In this document: piece after piece, positions 23,441 to 32,398 of the stretch
Position numbering within the stretch: position 1 is the stretch's first letter
Layout: each line of letters starts with the position of its first letter
Assembly: GCA_036897625.1 (NCBI GenBank)
Contig: JAYMTA010000282.1
Coordinates: 1-32,398, forward strand
Source: Pelargonium cotyledonis
Taxonomy: Eukaryota > Streptophyta > Magnoliopsida > Geraniales > Geraniaceae
Reading direction: 5' to 3'
Length of the DNA: 32,398 nt
The notes under the pieces: model-generated
What the model saw: only the letters and a program-made list of their open reading frames with translations
The model's database searches: none
What the model was told of the DNA's origin: nothing
Made by a program: the position numbers and the translations under genes

Positions 23441-23890
23441 CAGACTCAACTCAGGTCAATTACTGGAGATATAGGGTTTGTCTCCGAAATGTTCCGGCCA
23501 CCGGAACCATTTATCCGGTGATCGGAGCTTCTTCGAAGGTCACAGAAAAAGGCAAGGGTGCTTTCCTTTGTTTTTTTACTTTTTTAACTTCTCTTCTTTT
23601 TTCTGTCTGTGAATGTCGGAGGAGAAGTGGTCTGTCTCTCTGGAGCAGATTTTTTTTTAAGAGGAAACAGTAAGTGGGCTTTAAGATTGAATGGGCCTTT
23701 AGGTCCATTAACTTTATCATTTGTTGGGCCTTAAATGAGGATACAATTGTAATTTTAGCAAAAACCTAAAATTTGGCGCTTCTCTCTCAAATGTTAAATC
23801 ACTGGCTCTTCACGAACTCTTTTAGACTCCCACTTTGATTATCCAGAATTTTCTCGGAAAATTCATCGATTCTCAATCGTGTAAGCGAAA
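23441..23890. promoter_or_regulatory. Divergent promoter of the membrane-protein gene and RPA1C, with site II and E2F motifs
   Basis: Three site II hexamers lie in a row: TGGGCT at 23675-23680 and TGGGCC at 23692-23697 and 23725-23730. A TTTGGCGC at 23772-23779 is a perfect match to the plant E2F consensus TTTSSCGC. It sits 112 bp before the RPA1C ATG and fits the known S-phase control of replication genes by E2F. The roughly 230 bp nearest the minus-strand gene presumably hold its 5'UTR. Confidence 0.65.
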
Positions 23891-26800
23891 ATGGCGATTG
23901 ATCTGACGGAAGGAGCGGTGTCTTTGATGTCCAAAGGGGCAGTGAGGACGGCGGACGATATGAAGCCGATACTCCAAGTGACGGACCTGAAGACTGTGAA
24001 CTCACAGAACCAGCAGAGCAGCACCGAAAGGTTCAGGCTTCTGGTTTCCGATGGGTCGCAGCAGCAGCAGGGGATGCTCGCCACGCAGAAGAATGATTTG
24101 GTGAAGAGCGGGAAGTTGCAGAAAGGGTCGGTTGTTCAGTTGACGAACTTCATCTGTAACAACATCCAGAACCGCATGTAAGTCGTCTTTCTGTACAAAT
24201 GTAGTGATTTCGGTTGATTAGTTAATCGATTCGTTTCAATAAGTGGAACTGTGTGGAAATGGGTTTGGTTTTGTTTTGACCTAGTGACTGTATGCAATAG
24301 ATTTGCTAATCCAATGATTCATGGTGCCTTTTACTCTTTTAGTATGAGCTAGAAGTCTGAGAATGAAACTATCATATGTTTTCTAAATAGTTAAGCTAAG
24401 CTGAAAGTGATTCTTTTTTTTTTTTTGGTAAAAACTTTTAGAAAGTGATTCTTTTTTTTTTTTGGAAAAAATTTTTAGTCCATTAAAAGTAGATGTAATC
24501 ATTTTAACTACAGATCTTATTGCATTAGTCACATTTTAATGTAGGGTAAATGCTAGATAAAGCAACAACTGATGACTTGGTAATCGGTATAGAGGTAGAT
24601 GTTGAGGTAATTGAGTTGACACCTTTGTGTAGTCAGAAGCAATCTTCAGTTTGTGTGAAAATTTGGAGATACAAAAGTTCTAATTGCATCATCACAACCA
24701 AATCAAATTGATTCCTTTTCCCTATTCTTTGAATGGTTTCCAGAACCATCTCATAAGTTATGGGGTCTATATTAGCTATTTCTACTTAGCGTGTCTAAGA
24801 TGTGGATGGACACGAAGCCTTGTGTCATATGCACTCCTAGATAGTAGCCTTTATGACCACCGCTTATTCTTGGCTTAGCTAAATTGCTACTTGAAATTGA
24901 CATTATTTTTTGTGCTTACAGTTTTCAGCCTTATATATTGGTGTTGTATTGTTGTTACTTATATGCTGATACTTTTCAACCATAAGCAGGATTATTATCA
25001 TCATTGATTTGGATGTGATACTTGAAAAATGCGATGTCATTGGAGAACCTGAACCGCCAAATAGAGCTGCTGCTCCCATACCACCCACCAACCAACAAGG
25101 TCCAGTGACTGGCAATCCCCAGCCTTATGGCAGTAATTCTCTTACTAGTGTACATATAACTAGACCAAACACAGCTGGAGCAACCTTACAACATCCTAGA
25201 ATGGAGCAATCAAATGGTCCTTCTTATTCCAGCAATCTGAACTCCGAAAGGCATGGATCAAATGCACCACCTATGTACCATAGGGCTGAAGTTGGTACTT
25301 TACCTCCTGGATCAGTGCAATTTAGTGGATCGCGTAGTGAGCAGACTATGGGTTTTAGCAACCCTAGAACTGAAAGTTCAAGGCCTCCTCCCAATACATA
25401 CGGCCGCCCGCCTCAGACATCATATCAGCAGCCCCCTCCAACGTACACTAACAGAGGTCCCGTACCTAAGAATGAAGCTGCTCCAAGGATAATTCCAATT
25501 GCTGCATTGAATCCATACCAAGGAAGGTGGACAATCAAGGCAAGAGTGACGGTTAAATCAGATCTTAGAAACTATAATAATCCTCGTGGTGATGGAAAAG
25601 TGTTTTCCTTTGATTTGCTTGATGGTGATGGTGGAGAAATTCGAGTAACATGCTTTAATTCTGTAGCTGACCAGTTCTACAACCAGATTGAAGCTGGTAA
25701 GGTTTATATAATTTCCAAAGGAAGCTTAAAACCTGCTCAAAAGAAATTCAATCACCTTCGCAATGATCATGAAATTTTCCTTGAGAGCACTTCAACTGTA
25801 CAACCTTGCTTTGAGGATGACACCAGAATTCCACAGCAGCAATTCTTTTTCCGTCCAATTAGTGAAGTTGAGGGTATGGACAGTGACAATGTTGTGGATA
25901 TAATTGGTGTGGTTTCAATCATAAGTCCTGCTGCCTCTTTAATGAGAAAAAATGGCACTGAAACTCAGAAGAGAACCCTCCAATTGAAAGATATGTCTGG
26001 CCGAAGTGTGGAATTGACTCTATGGGGCAATTTTTGCAATGCAGAAGGACAAGCACTGCAATGCATGTGTGATTCTGGGAGATTTCCTGTTCTTGCAGTG
26101 AAAGCTGGCAGAGTTAATGATTTTAATGGGAAAACAATTGGTACTATTTCTACAACCCAACTATTTTTTGAGCCGGATTTTCCAGAGGCTCGTAAGCTAA
26201 GGGAATGGTTTGAGAAAGAAGGAAAGAGTACCCCCTCTGTCTCTATTTCCAGGGAGGTATCAAGCATGGGCCGGACAGATGTTCGAAAGACCATATCCCA
26301 TATCAAAGACGAGAGGCTTGGTACGTCTGAAAAGCCAGATTGGATTACAGCCAGTGCGACAATTGCATTCATAAAGTCAGATAATTTCTGCTATACAGCG
26401 TGCCCCATAATGATAAGGGATGTTATGTGCAGAAAAAAGGTTACAAATAATGGAGATGGGAAATGGATGTGTGATAGATGTGATCGATCTGTTGATCAAT
26501 GTGACTATAGATATATACTGCAGTTTCAGATACAGGATCATACAGGCATGACATGGGTAACTGCATTTCAGGAATGTGGTGAAGAGATCATGGGTATATC
26601 TGCAAAAGATTTGTATTTTCTGAAATACAAAGAGCAAGATGATGAGAAATTTGCAGAAGTTATTCGCAAGGTTCTCTTTACAAAGTATATATTCAAGCTG
26701 AAAGTGAAGGAAGAAATATTTGGTGATGAGCAGCGCGTGAAATCGACAGTTGTGAAAGCAGAAAGGGTTAACTTTTCATCTGAGTCCAAGTATCTCTTGG

Positions 26801-27258
26801 ATTTGGTTGATAAGCTTAAAGCTGAGGATTCTGGTTCCTTTGCTGTGAAGCCAGAAAATTTACTTCCTAATGTAGGAAGTAGACAAGTTGAACAAGCAAC
26901 TTCAAACTATAGTGGAAACGCTGGTGATACTGGTAGAGACTTTCGGGTTGCAGCAAATCAGGTGCCTCAGTACGGAAATCAATATAACGGTTCAAGGTTT
27001 CCTGCAGCAAACACTCCAGGTTCCTATGTACACTGTAACAGCTGTGGAGGTAGTGGTCATAGCTCAACAAACTGCCCTAGTATCATGAATGACTCGGGAC
27101 CGTCAATGGGAGCGGGCTATGCCAATAGGGTATCTTCAGCCTCTGGTGGTGAGTGCTACAAATGCAATCAACCCGGCCATTGGGCAAGAGATTGTCCTCA
27201 GTCAAACAATGGGAGATATGGAGGAGGTGCTTCAAAGCAGCATGCTAGTGGCTTTTGA
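23891..27258 (+). CDS. RPA1C: Replication protein A 70 kDa DNA-binding subunit, RPA1C type, two exons
   Basis: Exons 23891-24177 and 24990-27258 join in phase (NIQNRM/IIIIIDLD) to 851 residues. Order: N-terminal DBD-F OB fold (1-120), a Pro/Gln/Asn-rich linker (about 115-260), DBD-A from LNPYQGRWTIKARV (about 270-370), DBD-B (about 395-510), and DBD-C with a C4 zinc ribbon (C567, C576, C590, C593). Two CCHC zinc knuckles follow at the C-terminus: C778-C781-H786-C791 and C818-C821-H826-C831. RPA1 is the large subunit of the heterotrimer that coats single-stranded DNA in the nucleus during replication, repair and meiosis. Zinc-knuckle tails mark the RPA1C/RPA1E group, linked to DNA double-strand-break repair. 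Placement near CLPP4 supports RPA1C over RPA1E. The E2F site upstream fits S-phase expression. Confidence 0.94.
24178..24989 (+). other. RPA1C intron with a short tandem duplication
   Basis: The intron starts GTAAGTC and ends ATAAGCAG. Within it, a 38 bp unit starting GAAAGTGATTC and running into a poly-T tract is duplicated in tandem (24403-24440 and 24441-24478). No other feature is recognised in its 812 nt. Confidence 0.6.
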
Positions 27259-28029
27259 AAGATCTATTGATTGCTGAGGTAAGAGAAGTTTGAGTTTTTT
27301 GAGGTTGTGTTGGTGAATATTTATGTACAGTATAGGTCTGGAACCTTGCTTTGTTCTAAGTTACAAGTCTTGTTGAACTTTGTTTACAATCATGTCTGAA
27401 ATCTATTACAAATATATCTTATCTGCGTATGTTTGAGGTTGTCAATGGTTCACTTCAGTGGATGCATAAATAGTACTTAGAAATTCATCATCTGTCCAAA
27501 TCTAATTGTTCTTGAAATCTGTTATTTTGGAACAATCTTTTTGTTTCCTAGAAAGAAACATTTTGAGAAAGTTGTAGGAAATGAATTTCCAGTTATTTTG
27601 GAATGCTTCAAGATTCTCTCGAAACACTTGATTTTCTTTTAAGATATAAGGTTCGAGCTTTGTTTGACCTACGAATGGGAATGGGATGAATTATTTGGTT
27701 GAAATGAGAGACTAATCTCCTGCTGTGTAGCTAAAAAGAAATAATTATACCATCCTCCTACATTATTGCTTGGCCTTGGATTTTAGAGACAGAAATGAAA
27801 ATAGTCAACAAATGAAGAAACTTGAGTTATTTTGGGTCCAAAAATAAAATTAAAATAAAGACCTTAACAAAAAAATATAAAGATTACAATATATCACATG
27901 GATATTCACATGCCATGCCATGTGGATAGAGACACCTTTACTATAAACAGTGACAGCTCCTCCAATTAATTCCATGCATGCACCATTTATGCCAACATTG
28001 TTTTTTTGATTTCCACTTTAATTTTTTTT
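27259..28029. other. RPA1C 3'UTR and downstream DNA with a SINE-like remnant
   Basis: The first 150-200 bp are probably the RPA1C 3'UTR. Near 27645-27705 a box B-like AAGGTTCGAGCTTTG is followed by GGGATGAATTATTTGGTTGAAA. This echoes the remnant near 12357-12420 (GGTTCGAATCTC, then GGGGTGAGTTATTTTGGTTAAA), so both may descend from one tRNA-derived SINE family. Nothing else is supported. Confidence 0.35.
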
Positions 28030-28380
28030 TCTTACAATTATTTTTTTTATATAACAAACATCATTACATTAATAGGAAAATAAGGACCATGCTTTACAAA
28101 AACCATTCTTCCATACTTGTGCTAATCTATGAGCTCCGGACACAACCCGTCGGATAGCCCAATTACCAAAAACATAGGCAAATTTTTCTATGAGCGCTTT
28201 TGCTTCGTCTCTGCTAGTCCATGCTTCGAACTCCCTAAAATAACGTCGAGAGATATCCCTGCAAATATTAACCGTGTCACATAAGATGTTTACCTTTTGA
28301 AGATTGAATTCTTTAGCAAATAAAAGAGCTGAGATATGCACCCGCTGCAAATATGTGACATCATCATGTTGCAATTTTTT
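28030..28380 (-). mobile_element. LINE RNase H-domain fragment, 5'-truncated
   Basis: A minus-strand frame of about 100 codons (28374-28069) matches the tail of the RVT_3-type RNase H domain carried by plant LINEs. It has a helix reading FAKEFNLQKVNILCDT, where the usual motif has SDS, and a C-terminal VSGAHRLAQVWKNG in place of the R-x-x-N-x-x-A-H-x-L-A pattern. After the stop the minus strand runs into an A-rich tail near 28050-28030, as at a LINE 3' end. The 5' part, including reverse transcriptase, is absent. A few key acidic residues are not seen, so it is a dead copy. Confidence 0.6.
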
Positions 28381-28991
28381 TTTTATTGATCAGTGATATT
28401 TTTTTTTTATCACGGTAAATATATCAGACATTAAATTCATTTTAAATTTGTCCCACATAATGATTTTTGATTGAAATCTTACATTAGTTTTTATTGCATA
28501 GCATGTGTTTATCTGTATTGAATGTTCAACAGCCACAAATGTAGTTAATCGTTCAGAAAATAGTCATTAGTGGAAATTAGCAATTCCATATAATCGATTA
28601 TTGTAAGAGAAATTTAAGGGTGTCAAATATTTGTGTATGTATAAAGAAGCAAGAGGTTTCGAGCATGTCACATATTTTTATTGATATTTTGACTATATCT
28701 ATATTGATTACTATACTTAGTGATAAAAATTGGTCTAAGATTAAATTAATCATCCACACGAACTACTAATCTTACTAGTTTGCTACCCCTAATTAATAAA
28801 TTGTCATTTGATCTATCAACATTTTAAGCTCTCCACCAACCTCCAAATAATTGTCTCATATTATGGATCGTGTATATTTAATAAGTAAAACAAATATAAT
28901 TAAAGCATATGTACATTTTTTATGCCCACAACTAATAAATAGACAAGATTGCCAAATTTATTTATTGGCTAACATGTATAAATATATGTAT
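28381..28991. other. AT-rich intergenic stretch, nothing recognised
   Basis: Strongly AT-rich sequence with no open frame of note, no terminal repeat and no promoter-like element that I can support. Confidence 0.5.
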
Positions 28992-29405
28992 GGAAAAGTA
29001 TTTTTTCATGTATAGATTTTTACATGTATTTTCACATGTATTTCATATATTATAATGAAAATGTTTAGGGTAAAAAATGTATAAATTTCAATATTTTAAT
29101 GAATTTATTACAAATGTTAATATTTTGTATCTATTTTATTATAGATTTTCCAAAATAAATCAATTAAATTTTTTCGTAAGATTTTACGTATTATAATAAC
29201 CTTTTACAATTTGTTAGTGTATAACTCATAACGTTTATATATTAAAAATCGTAAAGATAATTTTTTTTTTCACTTAAATCGATAAAAATAAGTAAATATA
29301 TTATAACATTGAAAAATATCCATTTTTTACCTTAAACATTTTCATTAGTTATGCCAAATACATGAAAAATACATGTAAATAAAATACATGTGTGAATACT
29401 CCTCC
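28992..29405. mobile_element. 414 bp MITE with about 85 bp terminal inverted repeats, possibly Mutator-like
   Basis: The left end (28992 to about 29080) and the reverse complement of the right end (about 29320 to 29405) align over about 85 bp with small gaps. Shared strings include TTACATGTATTT, CACATGTATTT, AATGAAAATGTTTA and GGTAAAAAATG. The ends start GGA(G/A)(G/A)AGTATT. Immediately outside, TATATGTAT (28983-28991) and TATATTTAT (29406-29414) agree at 8 of 9 positions. A 9 bp target duplication is typical of Mutator-like elements. The element has no coding capacity. The TIR divergence suggests a fairly old insertion. Confidence 0.7.
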
Positions 29406-29414
29406 TATATTTAT

Positions 29415-30369
29415 TTCTTTATTGGAAACAAATATAATGAAAATCCATTTTTGAGTTCGGAATTGTCAAGATCATATGTTCATATATGAATTAATTTGAT
29501 ATATGTCCTCAATTGCTACCAAGTAACAACCTTAATGAAAATAGTAATTAAATCCTAGTCTGAAAATTTAGTTGCAGTCTTTAATAGGTTGATGTTAACC
29601 TATTAATATTGTTACCTATTTAGATTGTCAGTCGATTTGACCCAGATCTCTACTTGTTTGACTTTGACCCACTCACACTATTGAATTATTTACTGAGGTA
29701 GCTACCAGATTTAACCATTACCAAATTTGTACTATATATAGTATATACATACTACTTCAAAGTTCAAATTTGAATTCATCATTGAATTGAAATGAATAAT
29801 AGCAAGAGCATCCACATAAGAGAATGTCAAAATCCATATCTATTTTGTTGTCACATAAGCACAGGTCATCAACTATCATTGGAGGAATTGGCTTAAGGTG
29901 TTTGTTCATTCTAACGTCTCAAGTTTGACCCTCAACAGATACACTTGTTTATAAAAAAAAAAAACATGTCATTATGAGAGTATCTGAAAAAAAAAAATTA
30001 AACATTTTGTTCACACTAAAGGTCTGCATGGGCGTCATGTTAGTTGAACGATTGTGCGCATGAATAGAGAAATTTGACCGCTATAACTGCGAATGTGACT
30101 AGGTGTTCGAAGGACTCGAACAATCGTGACCAAAATTTTGGAAATCTTTTTTTTAGTCTATATTCAATTGTTTTTATCGTTTCTAATATGAATACAATGC
30201 AATGGGTAAAAGTCGGAGTGCTAATAAGACTAGTGAGAATTAGAGAGCACCATAAACAAGCAGTGAAAGAGTAGTCAAATTCAAGTTTGTGTGTAAATTC
30301 TAGTAAATCATTTTATAGGGGTTGAATATTCTAGTATTTGAAGTGTTAAAGAATATTCAATAAGAAAAA
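29415..30369. other. AT-rich intergenic stretch with minor repeat-like strings
   Basis: No gene is supported. A string near 29813, GAGCATCCACATAAGAGAA, looks like the end of a MITE type common in dicots, but no matching second end was found. Poly(A) runs occur near 29948 and 29988. Confidence 0.35.
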
Positions 30370-30613
30370 TGAAGCGCAACACCACTAATCGCGTGGGTCA
30401 ACTGGTAAGCGGTTGTTTCAGTTTAAGCTGAGATCTCGAGTTCGAGTTCCAAAGATTGCATTTGGTAAGAAGAGCTTTGATGCCCTAGTGGTCCTATCTT
30501 CCTCGAATGAAAATTAGTCTGGGTGTGATAAAACACCTTGAAAGTGACAACCGCGAGTTTGCGAACCCGCTCAAGAACCTCATAGTTTAGACCCAAAAAA
30601 AGTGAAGCGCAAC
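30370..30613 (+). mobile_element. Complete tRNA-derived SINE with 11 bp target site duplication
   Basis: The body (30381-30602, 222 bp) begins with a tRNA-like head. An A-box-like GTGGGTCAACTGGTAAGCGG (30393-30412) and a B-box-like GAGTTCGAGTTCC (30438-30450) are spaced as in Pol III promoters. A tRNA-unrelated part of about 150 bp follows and ends in A7. The 11 bp TGAAGCGCAAC is repeated exactly at 30370-30380 and 30603-30613, directly flanking the body. The perfect duplication implies a relatively recent insertion. It cannot form a tRNA cloverleaf and is not a tRNA gene. Confidence 0.85.
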
Positions 30614-31607
30614 CCGCGTACGTAGGTAATTTGTCGAACCATTTAAATTCCTTGAATGCATTATTTGATTTTTATTTTGCATCACATCTACATATCTACT
30701 TTCACTGTTGATGACATTACAAGCAAAACTTTCGCAAGTCAAAAATTATAAAATTATTGGAACTTCCGGTGCAATAAGCATAAAGTGTTTGTCAACAACA
30801 AAAAAGATGTTAAATGTTCCAGACTTCATAGAAATCTCTAGACTTTTCATTTTTCATATTTGGTCTATATTACCTAATGTAGCAGGTTGCTTACCTTCAC
30901 AATTTCACACCAGCAATGAAGTTTGTGGATCTCAAGGTTAATTTCTAAACTTTTCATTTTTTTTTAATTTACTTCAACTTACTACCACTAGATTGTTCCC
31001 ATTTCCACACCCACTTTGTCTTCCTTTTTCGCACAGCTTTTTGTCACATCTTCGTCCAAGACTTCAGTGATCCATAAATAAATACGAAATAACTAAAGAT
31101 GACGGTATTGTGCTGAAAATGATGAATCGTTTAGTTCACAATATAAAACAAATCAATTATCAAATAAACAATGTTTCTATAGAGTCTCGTTTCATCAACC
31201 CGAATCCGACCCTAAACGAATCGACCTTTTCCCCCTTCTAGCTCTACGTTACGAGTTACGATATAAGAAATGAGCATGTATTGAATATTCAAACATATGC
31301 AGAAAATATGAGCAGAAGAAAAGGGACAATTAGGTTGGGTAGATAGATGCACATATATATTATATATCCATGGCCTTGAAAGATTTGAGGTATGGAGTGT
31401 TGACATGTTGTCGTCAATAGTCATGTGATTCAAGAACCAATCCTATTCATATTTCACATTAATAATAAAAGTCAGAAACCTTGTAAGTTGTGAGTTGTGA
31501 CCATGCCCGCCTCCTTCTTCCCACTTGCCAATTATTACAAGCTACTAAATTTCATTAACATAATGTCATTGATTTGTGTCGGCGGCTAATTTTTTAATAT
31601 AAATTAG
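30614..31607. other. Intergenic DNA, no gene supported
   Basis: Short open frames at 30708-30941 (plus) and 31433-31212 (minus) have no recognisable domains. The rest is AT-rich and closed. No RNA gene or clear repeat boundary was seen. Confidence 0.4.
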
Positions 31608-31950
31608 TACTCTTCGTCCCACCGTCATTGTATTTTACTTTATTATATAGGGATCGCAATTAGGTGTGGCAGGTTCTATCATTGTATTTGGCTTCAAAGT
31701 TTAGTATCCACTTATATATTTTGATCTATTTAATTTATACTAGCACTTTTTTATGCTCAATTATGTTTAAATTTTTTGTTTCCATGCTTAAATACACTAA
31801 CATGACATGTTTAATTACACAAATTCAACATGAATGTGACCCACTTAATAAACGAGTTGAGTTACTTAACATATATCGTACACGGCCTTGATTAAGTTGA
31901 GCGTAAACCTGATAAACTCATGTCGTGTCAAGAACCCGAAATTTAAGTAT
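31608..31950. repeat. Stowaway-like end followed by a CGTGTC-type dispersed repeat
   Basis: TA then CTCTTCGTCCCACCGTCATTG (31608-31630) is a diverged Stowaway-like end. It is followed by a block with GTGGCAGGTTCT (31667-31678), GTGACCCACTTAATAAACG and TGTCGTGTCAAGAACCCG. The order, MITE-like end then CGTGTC-rich block, echoes that at 19553-19985. No second inverted end is found and no coding capacity is present. Confidence 0.35.
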
Positions 31951-32204
31951 ATGCCTACTAGGAATAAGTTTACTATCCTAAAGCTACACGTACAAAACTA
32001 AAAACCAAAGATCATGCATGCATGTGAGCCAATCAAAATTCTTAATTAGAAAGGTCCCACAACTTTGATAGGACACCATCCTGCTTTCTAAATATTCAGC
32101 AACTGATTAATATTTTTGTACTTCACAAGAGATTTTTTCTATTAACTACAAGTCTATAATTTACAAGTATTGTCACTCATAAAATGATAAAACACAGGGT
32201 TAAA

Positions 32205-32398
32205 GGTATATTTAATACCCAAACTTTGGTGGAATATTAAATTTGGTATCTAAACTTTAATTTCACCAGATTTAGTACCTATATTTTGATTTTGGGATAA
32301 CTACTTTTTTGGTGCCCAAACTTTCAAAAAATATCCAATTTGGTACCCAAACTTTTATTTCTCTCAATCTAGTACCCATACTTCTATTTCGTACCCAA
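32205..32398. repeat. Tandem degenerate repeat, period about 30 bp, running off the window
   Basis: The motif GGTACCCAAACTTT and variants (AATACCCAAACTTT, GGTATCTAAACTTT, AGTACCTATATTTT, GGTGCCCAAACTTT, AGTACCCATACTT) recurs about seven times to the right edge, separated by T-rich spacers. This is a noncoding repeat type widespread in plants. Its end lies outside the window. Confidence 0.75.

Noticed and set aside
25965-26789. Minus-strand open frames within RPA1C
   Set aside because: They are shadows of the long RPA1C exon and resemble no known proteins.
30393-30450. A tRNA gene at the A-box and B-box strings
   Set aside because: No cloverleaf or acceptor stem can be formed, and the 222 bp body with A-tail and 11 bp flanking duplication identifies a SINE.
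30708-30941. Possible Copia-like protease/integrase piece
   Set aside because: Only a vague likeness (a TSGA string and NVPD) was noticed, and no ordered motifs support it.

Overview
This is nuclear DNA from a flowering plant, almost certainly a eudicot. The genes have many short GT-AG introns and AT-rich intergenic DNA full of retroelement and MITE debris. The encoded proteins are plant-specific: a chloroplast ClpP4, CYCLOPS, PMEI-like proteins and an RPA1 with zinc knuckles. An intact-looking CYCLOPS gene means the species, or its recent ancestors, keeps the common symbiosis pathway for arbuscular mycorrhiza or root nodules. I cannot name the species.

Layout, left to right. 1-2640: decayed repeats, including a LINE-type DUF4283 relic on the minus strand and a poly(A)-ended retroposon candidate. 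2886-5585: two tandem, single-exon genes for secreted PMEI-domain proteins, both plus strand. 5876-8340: cytosolic ribosomal protein eL13 (RPL13), minus strand, four coding exons plus a leader exon. 8340-8620: a compact divergent promoter with a telo-box and site II motifs. 8625-11355: CLPP4, plus strand, two coding exons, with a Ty3/gypsy fossil in its 1.8 kb intron and a probable 3'UTR intron. 13000-18270: CYCLOPS/IPD3, plus strand, eleven coding exons, one bounded by a GC-AG intron. 19046-23440: an uncharacterised three-TM membrane protein, minus strand, five exons. 23441-23890: a second divergent promoter with site II motifs and a perfect E2F-type site. 23891-27258: RPA1C-like replication protein A large subunit, plus strand, two exons. 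27259-32398: gene-free DNA with a LINE RNase H relic, a 414 bp MITE with long inverted ends, a full SINE with an 11 bp target duplication, and other repeats.

The genes do not form a pathway. The main contextual point is that CLPP4 and RPA1C carry neighbouring locus numbers in Arabidopsis (At5g45390 and At5g45400, from memory). Here CYCLOPS and the membrane-protein gene lie between them. Brassicaceae lack CYCLOPS, so this window probably shows the ancestral arrangement of a block from which the symbiosis gene was lost. I found no CRISPR, operon or new defence-like system. The rest of the interest lies in splicing oddities (a GC-AG intron and a ratchet-type splice junction at the RPL13 start codon), promoter motifs and well-delimited mobile elements.
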